Shown here one piece after another: positions 15,858-25,170 of a stretch of DNA of 64,000 nt. Numbering within the stretch: position 1 is the stretch's first letter; each line of letters starts with the position of its first letter. The notes below the pieces were generated by a model. That model saw only the letters and a list, made by a program, of their open reading frames with translations. It was not told the DNA's origin and did not search any database. Made by a program: the position numbers and the translations under genes. The stretch comes from BOG-908 sp963848205 (GTDB taxonomy: Bacteria > Pseudomonadota > Alphaproteobacteria > Acetobacterales > Acetobacteraceae), in NCBI GenBank assembly GCA_963848205.1, contig CAWKCV010000003.1, forward strand, positions 248,001 to 312,000. Reading direction: 5' to 3'.

Positions 15858-17087
15858 ATGGCTCGCATAGTGATGAAGTTCGGCGGCACCTCCGTTGCCG
15901 ACCTGGACCGCATACGCAACGCCGCGCAGCGCGTGCGACGGCAGGTCGACATGGGCGACCAGGTTGCCGTCGTCGTCTCGGCCATGGCGGGCGTCACCAA
16001 CCAGTTGGTGGGCCTCTGCCAGTCGGTCTCGCCGCTGCACGATGCGCGCGAATACGACGCGGTGGTGGCCACCGGCGAGCAGGTGACGAGCGGGCTGCTG
16101 GCGATCGCGCTGCAGACGATCGGGGTCGAGGCGCGATCCTGGGCCGGCTGGCAGATACCGCTGCGCACGGACGATGCGCATGGGGCGGCACGGATCATGG
16201 CGATCGATGCCGAGGAGCTGATCGCGCGGATGGAGCGCGGGCAGGTGGCGGTGGTGGCGGGTTTTCAGGGTCTGGCGCCGGACAGCCGGATCGCCACGCT
16301 GGGGCGCGGCGGCTCCGATACCTCGGCGGTGGCGCTGGCCGCCGCGGTGCGGGCGGACCGTTGCGATATCTACACGGACGTGGACGGGGTTTACACGACG
16401 GACCCGCGAATTGCGCCGCGTGCGCGCAAACTCGACAAGATCGCCTATGAGGAGATGCTGGAACTGGCGTCGGTGGGTGCGAAGGTATTGCAGACGCGCA
16501 GTGTGGAACTGGCGATGAAGGCGCGGGTGCGCGTGCAGGTGCTTTCCAGTTTCGTGGACGCCGACAAACCCAACCAGGGCACGCTCCTGGTCGATGAGGA
16601 CGAGATCGTGGAAAAGGAAATTGTCACCGGCATCGCCTATTCGCGCGACGAGGCGAAAGTCACGCTGCGCCATGTGCCGGACCGGCCGGGGGTGGCGACG
16701 TCGGTGTTCGGGCCGTTGTCGGAGGCGCATGTGAACGTGGACATGATCGTGCAGAATGTGTCGGCGGAAGGCACGACGGACATGACGTTCACCATCGGGC
16801 GGGCCGACTTGCCGCGGGTGACGGCACTGCTGGAGCGCGAGCGGGAGAATATCGGCTATACGAAGATGCTGACCGACTCGGACGTGGCCAAGATTTCCGT
16901 GGTTGGCGTGGGGATGCGCAGCCACACGGGGATTGCCAATACGATGTTCCGCACGCTGGCCGACCGGGCGATCAACATCCAGGTGATATCTACGAGCGAG
17001 ATCAAGGTGAGTGTGCTGGTGTCGGCCGAATATACCGAGCTCGCCGTGCGGGCGTTGCATACGGCATATGGCCTCGATGCCGCCTGA
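15858..17087 (+). CDS. lysC: aspartate kinase
   Basis: 409 residues. The N-terminal IVMKFGGTSVADLDRI is the aspartokinase signature; GRGGSDTSAVALAAAV and DVDGVYTTDPRI mark the catalytic domain, and two ACT domains follow from about residue 265. It phosphorylates aspartate, the first step towards lysine, threonine and methionine, and the ACT domains imply feedback control. The ATG at 15858 follows AGGAAAG, a good ribosome-binding site. The NPD-type oxidoreductase gene starts at or within its end. Confidence 0.97.
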   Translation: MARIVMKFGGTSVADLDRIRNAAQRVRRQVDMGDQVAVVVSAMAGVTNQLVGLCQSVSPLHDAREYDAVVATGEQVTSGLLAIALQTIGVEARSWAGWQIPLRTDDAHGAARIMAIDAEELIARMERGQVAVVAGFQGLAPDSRIATLGRGGSDTSAVALAAAVRADRCDIYTDVDGVYTTDPRIAPRARKLDKIAYEEMLELASVGAKVLQTRSVELAMKARVRVQVLSSFVDADKPNQGTLLVDEDEIVEKEIVTGIAYSRDEAKVTLRHVPDRPGVATSVFGPLSEAHVNVDMIVQNVSAEGTTDMTFTIGRADLPRVTALLERERENIGYTKMLTDSDVAKISVVGVGMRSHTGIANTMFRTLADRAINIQVISTSEIKVSVLVSAEYTELAVRALHTAYGLDAA

Positions 17088-17094
17088 TAGCGTG

Positions 17095-18129
17095 ATGCGG
17101 GACGGGATGGACGGGCTCTCCGCGGCGCGGGCGCGGCTGGACCGGCTGTGGGCGCGCGGCTGCGCGTTTCTGGGGTCGCGCACCGCCATCATGGGCGGGG
17201 CGATGAGCTGGGTGAGCGAGCGCAACCTGGTGGCGGCGATCTCGAACGCGGGCGGATTCGGGGTGATCGCCTGCGGATCGATGGGGCCGGCGCTGCTGGA
17301 GGCCGAGATTGCGGCGACCCAGGCGCTGACGCGGCTGCCGTTCGGGGTGAATCTGATCACCATGCATCCGCAGCTGGACGAGCTGGTGCAGGTGTGCCTG
17401 CGCATGGGCGTGACGCATGTGGTGCTGGCGGGCGGCATTCCGCCGGGGCCCGCGGTGCGCGCGGTGAAGGATGGCGGGGCGAAGCTCGTGTGTTTCGCGC
17501 CGGCGCTGGTGCTGGCGCGCCGGTTCGTGAAATCGGGGGCGGACGCGCTGGTGATCGAGGGCAGCGAGGCGGGCGGCCATATCGGGCCGGTGTCGCTGAC
17601 CGTGTTGGCGCAGGAGATATTGCCGCATATCCGCGAGGTGCCGGTGTTCGTGGCCGGCGGCATCGGGCGTGGCGAGGCGATCCTGTCGTATCTGGAAATG
17701 GGGGCGGCCGGCGCGCAGCTCGGGACGCGGTTTGCGGCTTCGGTGGACAGCATCGCGCATCCGAACTTCAAGCGCGCGTTCGTGCGGGCCAATGCGCGCG
17801 ATGCGCTGCCGTCGGTGCAGCTCGACCCGCGATTTCCGGTGATCCCGGTGCGCGGGCTGGTCAATGACGGGACGCGTCGGTTCGCCGAGGCGCAGGCTGA
17901 GGCGTTGCGGCGGTTCCAGTCGGGCGAACTGACGAAGGAACAGGCGCAGCTCGAGATCGAGCATTTCTGGGCGGGGGCGCTGCGGCGCGCGGTGATCGAC
18001 GGCGATGTCGAGAGCGGGTCGGTGATGGCTGGGCAGTCGGTGGGGATGGTGACGGCCGAGCAGACGGTGGCGGACATCATCGATGAGCTGGCGGGGCAGG
18101 CTGTCGCGGCGATTCATGCTCGGGAGTAG
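17095..18129 (+). CDS. nitronate monooxygenase / NPD-type flavoprotein
   Basis: About 344 residues. The FMN-dependent 2-nitropropane dioxygenase fold is seen in IMGGAMSWVSERNLVAAISNAGGFGVIA near the start, ALVIEGSEAGGHIG with the GGH motif, and VPVFVAGGIGRGEAI. Such enzymes oxidise alkyl nitronates; some relatives are enoyl-ACP reductases of the FabK kind. The start is uncertain (17068, 17077 or 17095); 17095 avoids overlap with lysC. The gene separates lysC from ptsP, which are often direct neighbours in this class. Confidence 0.85.
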   Translation: MRDGMDGLSAARARLDRLWARGCAFLGSRTAIMGGAMSWVSERNLVAAISNAGGFGVIACGSMGPALLEAEIAATQALTRLPFGVNLITMHPQLDELVQVCLRMGVTHVVLAGGIPPGPAVRAVKDGGAKLVCFAPALVLARRFVKSGADALVIEGSEAGGHIGPVSLTVLAQEILPHIREVPVFVAGGIGRGEAILSYLEMGAAGAQLGTRFAASVDSIAHPNFKRAFVRANARDALPSVQLDPRFPVIPVRGLVNDGTRRFAEAQAEALRRFQSGELTKEQAQLEIEHFWAGALRRAVIDGDVESGSVMAGQSVGMVTAEQTVADIIDELAGQAVAAIHARE

Positions 18130-18130
18130 G

Positions 18131-18179
18131 GGAAGCGAGCAGTCCTTTTTTGGAAAAAAGGACCAGGAAACTTTTGCTG
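18131..18179 (+). repeat. HPR-A repeat copy 10
   Basis: GCAGTCCTTTTTTGGAAAAAAGGAC hairpin (arms GTCCTTTTTT / AAAAAAGGAC), then CCAGGAAACTTTTGCTG. It begins 2 bp after the stop of the NPD gene and ends about 10 bp before the ptsP start. Confidence 0.85.
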
Positions 18180-18189
18180 TTTGGCTCGG

Positions 18190-20418
18190 ATGACGCCTGG
18201 ACGGCGGCTGTTGGCTCGGCTGCGGGCGTTGCTCGCGGCGGGGTCGGCGGAGCTTGGCGACATCGTGGGGTTGGTGGCGGGCGAGATGGTGGCCGAGGTG
18301 TGCTCGGCTTACGCGTTGCGCGCGGGGGAAATACTTGAGCTTCGGGCGACGCATGGGCTGAACCCGGCGGCGATCGGGCGGACGCGGCTGCGGGTGGGCG
18401 AGGGGATCGTCGGGCTGGTGGCGGCGACCGGCACGTTGCTCAACCTGGCCGACGCGCAGAACCATCCGGCGTTCGCCTACCGGCCGGAGCTGGGCGAAGA
18501 GGCGTATGCGTCCATGCTGGCGGTGCCGGTGCGCCGTGGCGGGCGAACGTTGGGCGTGCTGGTGGTGCAGAACCGGGCGAGCCGGCATTACACCGACATC
18601 GAGACGGAGGTGCTCGAGACGGTCGCGATGCTGCTGACCGAGCGGCTGGCGGCGGGCGCGCAGGATGCGGTGGAGAATTTTGCCGGCAGCCTGCCCCGGC
18701 AATTCGATGCGGCGCTGCTATCGCCCGGCATCGTGTTCGGCCGGGTGCTGCTGCATGGCGTGCAGATCGCGCCCGACCGGCTGCTGGCCGAGGATACGGA
18801 CGCCGAGCAGGTTCGCTTGCAGCAGGCGCTGGACGCGATGCGGCAGGGGCTGAACACGCTGATCGATGCGCATCTGCCGGGCTTGAGCAGTGCCGCGGAG
18901 GGCGCGCCGCGCGACATACTCGATGCGACGCGGGCGGTGGCGGCCGACGATGGCTGGCTGCGGCGGGTGGCCGAGGCGATCCGCGGCGGGCTGACGGCGG
19001 AAGCGGCCGTGCATCGGGTGGCCAACGATTTCCGCGCGCGGATGCGGCGGATTGCCGACCCGTATCTGCGCGAGCGGCTGGCCGACCTGGAGGATCTTGC
19101 GGGGCGGCTGCTGGTGAGCTTGGATGGCTCGGTGCGGCCGACGGAGGAGGCGGCGGGCGTGATCCTGCTGGTGCGGCGGCTGGGGCCGGCGCAGTTGCTG
19201 GACTGGCATGCGCGCGGGATTGCCGGCGTGGTGATCGAGGAGGGCAGTGCCGGCGGGCATGCGGCGATTGTGGCGCGGGCGCTGGGGTTGCCGGCGATGG
19301 GCGGCGCGCGCGGTGCGATGGATGCGGCCGAGCCGGGCGACGACGCGGTGCTCGATGCCGACGAGGGCACGTTGATCCTGCGGCCCGATCCTGCGGTGCG
19401 CACGGCATATGGGCGTGCCTTGGCGGCGCGGGCGGTGCGCAGTGCGGCGTGGTCGGAGCTGCGCAGTGCGCCTTCGGTGACGCGGGACGGCACGCCGTTC
19501 CGGCTGATGATGAATGCCGGGCTGGCGCTGGAGCTGAACCAGCTCGAGGCGACGGGGGCGGCGGGGATCGGGCTGTTCCGCACCGAGATTGCGATGATGG
19601 CGCGCGGCGAGATACCGGACGTGGCCGAGCAGGCGGTGATCTATGGGCGTGTGCTGGACGTGGCGGGCGAGCTGCCGGTGCAGTTCCGCACGCTCGATTT
19701 AGGCAGCGACAAATTGTTGCCGGGGACGCCGCCGGCGGAAGCCGAGGAGAACCCGGCGATGGGGTGGCGTAGCCTGCGTGTGGCGCTGGACCGGCCGGCG
19801 GTTTTGCGGCGGCAGTTGCGCGCGCTGCTGCTGGCGGCGGATGGGCGGCCGCTCAGCGTGATGTTCCCGATGGTCTCCACCTTGTCGGAGTTTCGCCAGG
19901 CGCGCGGGCTGCTGTTTGCCGAGGCGGCGCGGGTGCGCCCGGCGCCGGCCAAATTGTCGATCGGCACGATGCTGGAGGTGCCGTCGCTGCTGTGGTGCCT
20001 GCCGGAGCTGATGGCGGAGGTCGATTTCGTCTCGATCGGGTCGAACGATCTGTTGCAGTTCGTCTATGCCGCCGACCGCGGGACGCCGGCTTTGGCCGAG
20101 CGGTATGATTTCCTCTCGGCGCCGATCTTGCGGCTGGTCAAGCAGGTGGCCGAGGCGGGGGCGGCGGCGGGCACCCCGGTGTCGCTGTGCGGCGAGGCGG
20201 CGTCGCGGCCGCTGGATGCGGCGGTGCTGCTGGCATTGGGGGTGGATTGCCTGTCGATGTCGGCGTCCAGCCTGCTGGGGGTGAAGAGCGCGTTGTCGAC
20301 GCTGGATCTGGGCGCGTTCCTGGAGTTCATGCGCACGCTGCGGCATACGGCCGCCTCTTACACCAGCCTGCGCGAGCCGATGGCAGGGTGGGCACGCGAC
20401 CACGGCATGGATGTATGA
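18190..20418 (+). CDS. ptsP: phosphoenolpyruvate-protein phosphotransferase PtsP (EI-Ntr) with GAF domain
   Basis: 742 residues. An N-terminal GAF domain (residues about 15-150, with RVGEGIVGLVAATG) precedes the enzyme I core. The phospho-histidine segment reads EGSAGGHAAIVARALGLPAM, with the conserved His. The PEP-binding TIM barrel has GIGLFRTEI, FRTLDLGSDK and a C-terminal LCGEAASRPLDA with the catalytic Cys. EI-Ntr starts the nitrogen-related phosphotransfer chain (PtsP to NPr to EIIA-Ntr), and its GAF domain senses glutamine in studied cases. The partner NPr and EIIA genes are outside the window. Confidence 0.95.
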   Translation: MTPGRRLLARLRALLAAGSAELGDIVGLVAGEMVAEVCSAYALRAGEILELRATHGLNPAAIGRTRLRVGEGIVGLVAATGTLLNLADAQNHPAFAYRPELGEEAYASMLAVPVRRGGRTLGVLVVQNRASRHYTDIETEVLETVAMLLTERLAAGAQDAVENFAGSLPRQFDAALLSPGIVFGRVLLHGVQIAPDRLLAEDTDAEQVRLQQALDAMRQGLNTLIDAHLPGLSSAAEGAPRDILDATRAVAADDGWLRRVAEAIRGGLTAEAAVHRVANDFRARMRRIADPYLRERLADLEDLAGRLLVSLDGSVRPTEEAAGVILLVRRLGPAQLLDWHARGIAGVVIEEGSAGGHAAIVARALGLPAMGGARGAMDAAEPGDDAVLDADEGTLILRPDPAVRTAYGRALAARAVRSAAWSELRSAPSVTRDGTPFRLMMNAGLALELNQLEATGAAGIGLFRTEIAMMARGEIPDVAEQAVIYGRVLDVAGELPVQFRTLDLGSDKLLPGTPPAEAEENPAMGWRSLRVALDRPAVLRRQLRALLLAADGRPLSVMFPMVSTLSEFRQARGLLFAEAARVRPAPAKLSIGTMLEVPSLLWCLPELMAEVDFVSIGSNDLLQFVYAADRGTPALAERYDFLSAPILRLVKQVAEAGAAAGTPVSLCGEAASRPLDAAVLLALGVDCLSMSASSLLGVKSALSTLDLGAFLEFMRTLRHTAASYTSLREPMAGWARDHGMDV

Positions 20419-20420
20419 GT

Positions 20421-20494
20421 GTCCGTCCGCAAAGTCGGTCTGGCGGCTGTTGGATGGCGATTTGCCGGCTCGCCAGACCGACTTTCCGGACGAA
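20421..20494. repeat. HPR-B repeat, single copy 2
   Basis: Compact perfect-looking hairpin: AAAGTCGGTCTGGCG paired with CGCCAGACCGACTTT, bracketed by GTCCGTCCGC and TCCGGAC. It begins 2 bp after the ptsP stop, and its stem is strong enough to act as a terminator. It shares the AAAGTCG-TCTGGCGG arm with the copies at 6.3 and 60.6 kb. Confidence 0.8.
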
Positions 20495-20597
20495 CATGTG
20501 GTGAGCAGTCGTTGGGTCGCGGGGGCCTGCCTTGCCTTGCTTCCACCGATCGCCGGACAGCGATAGAACGGGGGCGAACCCTCCGAACGGCTGATGC

Positions 20598-21659
20598 ATG
20601 TCCGATACCGCTTTCAAAGAGACGAATCCTGCATCGGCGGCGCGGCTGGGCGGGGAGTTGCGGGCGCGGCGGCTGAGCCTGGGGTGGGGGTTGCCGGAAT
20701 TGTCGCAGAGCTTGCGGATACGGCAGGCGTATCTGGAGGCGATCGAGGAGGGGCGGATGGCGGATCTGCCGGGCGCGACCTACGCGTTGGGGTTCGTTCG
20801 CGCTTATGCGTCGGCGTTGGGGCTGAATGGCGAGATGATCGCGGGACGCTTCCGGGCGGAGGCGGCGGAGACGACGATGCGGCCGGCGTTGAGCTTTCCC
20901 GCACCGGTGCCGCAGCGTGGCGTGCCGGCGGGCGCACTGATGCTGCTGGCGTTGCTGATTCTCGGCGGGACTTATGCTGGCTGGTATTATGTCTCCGAGC
21001 ATCAGCGTACGCCGGCTGAGACGGTGCCGCCGATACCGGATCGCCTGGCGACGGCTTCCGAGAAGCCGACGCCCTCGCCGCAGGTGGCGACGATTTTGCC
21101 CAGTGCGGCGCCGCCGGCTGCACGGCCCGCTGCACAGGTGCCGCCGGTTCAGGCGCCGGCGAAGCTGGGTGCGCCGCTCGAGCCGCCGGCCTCTGCGCCC
21201 GTGGCCGCGCCGGCTGGTGCGACGACACCGCCTGCTGTGGTCGCGGCCAAGCCGCCTGTCGGCGCGCCGAACGCGGCTGATGCCCTGCCGCCGCCAGCAC
21301 CGGCCGCACCGGCCGCGCAAGCCGTGCCGGCGGCGCGGATGGTGGTGCGGGCGACGGCGGATGCCTGGGTGACGGTGAAGCAGCCGGCGGGCGCGCCGCT
21401 GTTCAACAAGCTGATGCATGCGGGCGATAGCTGGCCGGTGCCGGCGACGCCGGCGGGGCTGACGCTGACGACGGGCAATGCGGGCGGCACGGCGATCGAT
21501 GTGGACGGCGTGGCGATTGCCAATCTGGGTGGCAGCGGCGCGGTGCGGCGCGATTTGAAGCTGGATGCGGACGCGCTCAAGGCAGGGCCGTTGCCGCCGA
21601 TCGCGCCGCACGGGCGGCTGCGTGCGGCGCCTGCGCCTGCGCCCGCGGGGGCGAGGTGA
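20598..21659 (+). CDS. RodZ-like helix-turn-helix membrane protein
   Basis: 353 residues. A cytoplasmic HTH_25 domain (GGELRARRLSLGWGLPELSQSL, then IRQAYLEAIEEGRMADLPG and YALGFVRAYASALGL) is followed by one transmembrane helix near residues 113-131, a long Pro/Ala-rich linker and a C-terminal DUF4115-type beta domain (RATADAWVTVKQPAG, then HAGDSWPVP). This is the RodZ architecture, which links MreB filaments to the membrane and sets rod shape. The usual neighbour ispG is absent; a PRC-barrel gene follows after 4 bp. Confidence 0.88.
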   Translation: MSDTAFKETNPASAARLGGELRARRLSLGWGLPELSQSLRIRQAYLEAIEEGRMADLPGATYALGFVRAYASALGLNGEMIAGRFRAEAAETTMRPALSFPAPVPQRGVPAGALMLLALLILGGTYAGWYYVSEHQRTPAETVPPIPDRLATASEKPTPSPQVATILPSAAPPAARPAAQVPPVQAPAKLGAPLEPPASAPVAAPAGATTPPAVVAAKPPVGAPNAADALPPPAPAAPAAQAVPAARMVVRATADAWVTVKQPAGAPLFNKLMHAGDSWPVPATPAGLTLTTGNAGGTAIDVDGVAIANLGGSGAVRRDLKLDADALKAGPLPPIAPHGRLRAAPAPAPAGAR

Positions 21660-21663
21660 GACG

Positions 21664-22095
21664 ATGCGGGGTCGGCTGACGGGCTTTTGGCGGGTGGCGT
21701 TGCTGTGCGTGGCGGCGGCGGGGCCGGCGCCGACCACGCAGGTGGCCGCCGTCGGCATCATGGGGCGGGCGGTCGATGGGCCCGACGGGCAGCCGATCGG
21801 GCGCGTGGTGGACGTGCTGGTGGATGCGGGCAGCAATCCGCGGGCGGCGGTGATCGACTTTGGCGGATTCATGGGCGTGGGTGACCGGCAGGTGGCGGTC
21901 GCCTGGTCGGACCTGCAGTTTCCGGTGGTGAGCGCCACGGGCAAGGCCGGCGATATCCGGCTGGATCTGACGGCGGACCAGATCAAGTCGGCGCCGTCTT
22001 ATGCGGACCAGGCCAAGCCGGCCGCGGTGGTGGTGCCGCCGCCGGCGCCCAGCCCGCTTGCGAAATCCCAGCCGGGTCCGCCGGCGACGCATTAG
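21664..22095 (+). CDS. secreted PRC-barrel domain protein
   Basis: 143 residues. A signal peptide (LTGFWRVALLCVAAAGPAPT) precedes a PRC-barrel (IMGRAVDGPDGQPIGRVVDV followed by PRAAVIDFGGFMGVGDRQVA), then a Pro/Ala-rich tail. The ATG lies 2 bp after the RodZ-like stop, and the gene ends directly before the ATG of the MFS gene (TAGATG), so the three form a tight operon. The exact role of exported PRC-barrels is unknown. Confidence 0.85.
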   Translation: MRGRLTGFWRVALLCVAAAGPAPTTQVAAVGIMGRAVDGPDGQPIGRVVDVLVDAGSNPRAAVIDFGGFMGVGDRQVAVAWSDLQFPVVSATGKAGDIRLDLTADQIKSAPSYADQAKPAAVVVPPPAPSPLAKSQPGPPATH

Positions 22096-23313
22096 ATGCC
22101 GGACGGGCCGGTGGGATCGGCTATCGACGCCGCCGCACGGGATCGCCGGAGCGGGATCGGTCTGGATTGGCTGAACTTCTTCACGGCGAACCTGCAGACC
22201 GCGTTCGGGCCGTTCGTCTCGGTATATCTGACGCAGCGCGCCTGGAGCCAGGGCGATATCGGGCTGGCGCTGGGCGTAGGGTATGTGGCCGGGATGGCGG
22301 CGCAGGTGCCGGCGGGCGCGCTGGTCGATGCGATGGCGCGCAAGACGTGGGCGGCGGGTGCGGCGATCGTGGCGATCGTGATGGGCGCGCTGCTGCTGGC
22401 GTTCCTGCCGACCATGCTGCCGGTGCTGGCGGCCGAGGTGAGCCATGCGTTTGCGAGCTGCATGCTGGGGCCGGCGATCGCGGCGATCAGCCTGACATTG
22501 GCCGGCAGCCGGGCGGGCGAGCGGCTGGGGCGGAACGCGCGCTACGCCTCGATCGGCAATGGCGGGGCGGCGGGGCTGATGTCGGTGATCGGGTATTGGC
22601 TGGGGGCGCAGGCGGTGTTCCTGACCGGGGCGGCGCTGGCATTGCCCGGGCTGGTGGCGTTGCGGATGATCCAAGTGGCCGAGAGTGCGCCGATAAGGGC
22701 GCAGCGCGCGGGCACGCTGCGCGGGTTGTGGGGGCTGCTGCGGGACCGGCGGCTGCTGTGGTTCGGGGCGTGCTGCGCGCTGTTCCACTTGGCCAATGCG
22801 GCGATGCTGCCGCTGGCGGCGGCCGCGGCGACGATCAGTTTCGGCAACCGGGCCTCGCTGCTGATCGGCGCGTGCATCGTCGGGCCGCAGATCGTGGTGG
22901 CGGCGTGCTCGCCAGCGGTGGGGCGTGCGGCGGAGCGGTTCGGGCGGCGGCGCGTGCTGGCGTTGGGGATGCTGGCGCTGCCGGTGCGCGGATTGCTGCT
23001 GGCGGCGGTTTCCTTGCACGGGCAGGTGCCGGGGGCGGGCCTGGTGGCGGTGCAGTTGCTCGATGGGGTGAGCGGGGCGGCGTTCGGGGTGCTTCTGCCG
23101 CTGATCGCGTCCGACATCGCGCTGGCCCAGGGGCGGTTCAATCTGTGCATGGGCGTGCTGGGGCTGGCGATTGGCGGGGCGGCGGCTTTGAGCACGGCAC
23201 TCGGGGGGCGGATCGCGGACGGGTCGTTGCCGGTGGCTTTTCTGGTGCTGGCGGTCGCGGGGGGGCTTGGGGTTTTGGTTGCCTGGTTCATGCCGGAGAC
23301 CGGAAGGAAGTAG
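22096..23313 (+). CDS. MFS transporter
   Basis: 405 residues with about 12 hydrophobic helices. The loop after helix 2 carries the MFS motif A variant GALVDAMARKTW, and a second copy of the loop pattern (AAERFGRRRVLALG) begins the C-terminal half. The N-terminal DWLNFFTANLQTAFGPFVSVYL recalls a subgroup of drug/metabolite exporters found next to PRC-barrel genes. The substrate is unknown. It starts at the base after the PRC-barrel stop codon. Confidence 0.88.
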   Translation: MPDGPVGSAIDAAARDRRSGIGLDWLNFFTANLQTAFGPFVSVYLTQRAWSQGDIGLALGVGYVAGMAAQVPAGALVDAMARKTWAAGAAIVAIVMGALLLAFLPTMLPVLAAEVSHAFASCMLGPAIAAISLTLAGSRAGERLGRNARYASIGNGGAAGLMSVIGYWLGAQAVFLTGAALALPGLVALRMIQVAESAPIRAQRAGTLRGLWGLLRDRRLLWFGACCALFHLANAAMLPLAAAAATISFGNRASLLIGACIVGPQIVVAACSPAVGRAAERFGRRRVLALGMLALPVRGLLLAAVSLHGQVPGAGLVAVQLLDGVSGAAFGVLLPLIASDIALAQGRFNLCMGVLGLAIGGAAALSTALGGRIADGSLPVAFLVLAVAGGLGVLVAWFMPETGRK

Positions 23314-23348
23314 TCCTTTTTTGGAAAAAAGGACCAAAAAACTTTTGT
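23304..23348 (+). repeat. HPR-A repeat copy 11 between convergent genes
   Basis: GTAGTCCTTTTTTGGAAAAAAGGAC hairpin, then CAAAAAACTTTTG. It supplies part of the MFS gene's terminal codons (GRK-stop at 23311-23313) and ends at the stop of the convergent kinase gene. Confidence 0.85.
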
Positions 23349-24970
23349 CAGGCTGCCGCGTGCTCTTGGGGAGTGGGTGAGAGGGCTTGGGGGACGGAGA
23401 GTGCCCTTGGCAGGATCATTTCCACGCGGGTGCCGGCGCCGGGGGTGCTGATGATGCGGACGGCGCCGCCGGACTGGCTGACGAAGCCGTAGAGCTGGGA
23501 GAGGCCCAGGCCGGTGCCGCTGCCTTGCAGCTTGGTCGTGAAGAAGGGTTCGAAGGCGCGGGCGCGGACCGCGGCCGTCATGCCCGAGCCGGTATCGGAC
23601 ACCGAGATGGAGACGTAATCGCCGGGGCGGGGCGGCTCGGGTGCGTCGTAGAGGAAGCCGCCGGTGACGGTGAGCGTCGCACGGTCGAGCGTGACGTTGG
23701 CGGTCTCGATGGTGACGACGCCGTCCACGGTGATCGCGTCGCGTGCATTGATGACAAGGTTGAGCAAAGCGGCCTCGACCTGGTTGCGATCGGCACATGA
23801 CATCCAGTTTTGCGCGGCATGGCGCACCTCCAGCCGCACGCGGGCGCCGGCCGACTGGGCGAGCAGGTCGCGAATGCCGTCCACGACATCGGCCGGGGTC
23901 AGCACTTCGGGGGTGAGCATCTGCCGGCGGGAGAAGGTGAGGAGCTGGCTGACCAGGCGGGCGGCACGGCGCGAGCCGTCGAGCGCGTTGCTGGCCAGGC
24001 GGCCCGACTTTTCGTCCAGCGCGGCGCGGGTTTGCAGCAGTTCGAGCGAGCCCATGATGGTGGTGAGCAGGTTGTTGAAGTCGTGCGCGATGCCGCCTGT
24101 GAGCTGGCCCACGGCTTCCATCTTCTGGGCATGGCGGAGCCGTTCCTCGACGATGGCCAGGGCAGCCTCGGCTTCCTTGCGGGCGGTGATGTCGGTGGCC
24201 GCGCAGAGCAGCCGCTCGAGATGGCCGGTGCTGTCGCGCTCCAGTTCGAGCGTGAGTTCGAGGTCGCGCTCCGAGCCGTCGCGCCGGACCAGCCGGCGCT
24301 CGGTGGAGAGCAGGCCGCTGCCGGCGCGCAAGGCGGCCAGGTGGTCGGCCGAGTTGATCGCACTTTCGGCGTCGTAGAATTCGAAGATCGAGCGGCCGAT
24401 CACCTCGTGGCGCTCGTAGCCGGACAGATCAAGCCAGCGGTCGCTGACCGCGACGAGGACGCCCTGGGCGTCGGTCGCGTGCAGGGCGGCGGGGGTGCGG
24501 TTGTAGAGGCGGCGGCGGCGCTCTTCGCTGACGCGCAGTTGCTCGGCGATTTCGGTACGTTGGGCGACTTCGCTTGCCAGCGCTTCGTTGGCTTCGCGCA
24601 AGGCGGCGGGCGAGGGCAGTGCGAGGGCTTTCGGCAGCATCGGCCAGAGCATGATGGCGGTGGCCACCGAGAGCGAGGCGGTGATGGCCTTGATAGCGCC
24701 ATCGAGCCAATAGACCGGGACCCAGAGCGTGAGCGCGCCCAGAACGTGGGTTGTGCCGCAGGCCAGGATGAAGGCGGCGAACAGGCCGAAAATGGGCTTG
24801 AAGGCGAGGTCGCGACGCCGCCGCAGGAAGAGGACGAGCACGACGGGGATGGAGAAATAGGCGGCGGCGATCAGGATGTCGGAGGCTGCTTGCAGCCAGA
24901 CGAGCCCGGGTTGCCAGGCCAGGCAGAAGCCGTGCGGGGTGAACTGGCTGAGATCGAACCGTTCACTCAT
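23348..24970 (-). CDS. histidine kinase with ethylene-receptor-type N-terminal domain, PAS and HATPase
   Basis: 540 residues. The first 110 form three membrane helices of the plant ETR1 ethylene-binding type. D31, Y38, I41, P42, C71 and H75 match ETR1 D25, Y32, I35, P36, C65 and H69 with identical spacing (ASDILIAAAYFSIP, then ILACGTTHV). C71 and H75 would bind copper. A coiled linker, a PAS domain (about 135-255), HisKA with GGIAHDFNNLLTTIMGSLEL, and HATPase with NLVINARDA and GSGTGLGLSQLYG follow. There is no receiver domain and no adjacent response regulator gene. Similar bacterial receptors exist (Synechocystis Etr1); the ligand here is untested. Confidence 0.9.
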   Translation of the reverse strand: MSERFDLSQFTPHGFCLAWQPGLVWLQAASDILIAAAYFSIPVVLVLFLRRRRDLAFKPIFGLFAAFILACGTTHVLGALTLWVPVYWLDGAIKAITASLSVATAIMLWPMLPKALALPSPAALREANEALASEVAQRTEIAEQLRVSEERRRRLYNRTPAALHATDAQGVLVAVSDRWLDLSGYERHEVIGRSIFEFYDAESAINSADHLAALRAGSGLLSTERRLVRRDGSERDLELTLELERDSTGHLERLLCAATDITARKEAEAALAIVEERLRHAQKMEAVGQLTGGIAHDFNNLLTTIMGSLELLQTRAALDEKSGRLASNALDGSRRAARLVSQLLTFSRRQMLTPEVLTPADVVDGIRDLLAQSAGARVRLEVRHAAQNWMSCADRNQVEAALLNLVINARDAITVDGVVTIETANVTLDRATLTVTGGFLYDAPEPPRPGDYVSISVSDTGSGMTAAVRARAFEPFFTTKLQGSGTGLGLSQLYGFVSQSGGAVRIISTPGAGTRVEMILPRALSVPQALSPTPQEHAAA

Positions 24971-25170
24971 GAGCGGCGAACCCGGAGTCGTAAGCTGTCA
25001 TCGGAGAGTCCGGCATGGGGTGGCATTGCAACCATGGATCGAAAGGAACGTCGTTTCAATATTTATATAAAGCGAGCTCGTGACGCTTATTCTGTGTTTT
25101 ATTTCCACCGGCCGTCCGCTTGCGGCATCGGGGGGAACCATGGCTTTGTTCGGCCCGGTTCAGGAGTGAG

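Noticed and set aside
15825..18080. Leftward 751-codon frame opposite lysC and the NPD gene
   Set aside because: It is antisense to two well-recognised genes, runs through repeats and has no family resemblance; long antisense frames are common at this GC content.
23348..24970. Ethylene perception as an established function
   Set aside because: The residues match, but related bacterial domains may bind other ligands; kept as a hypothesis.
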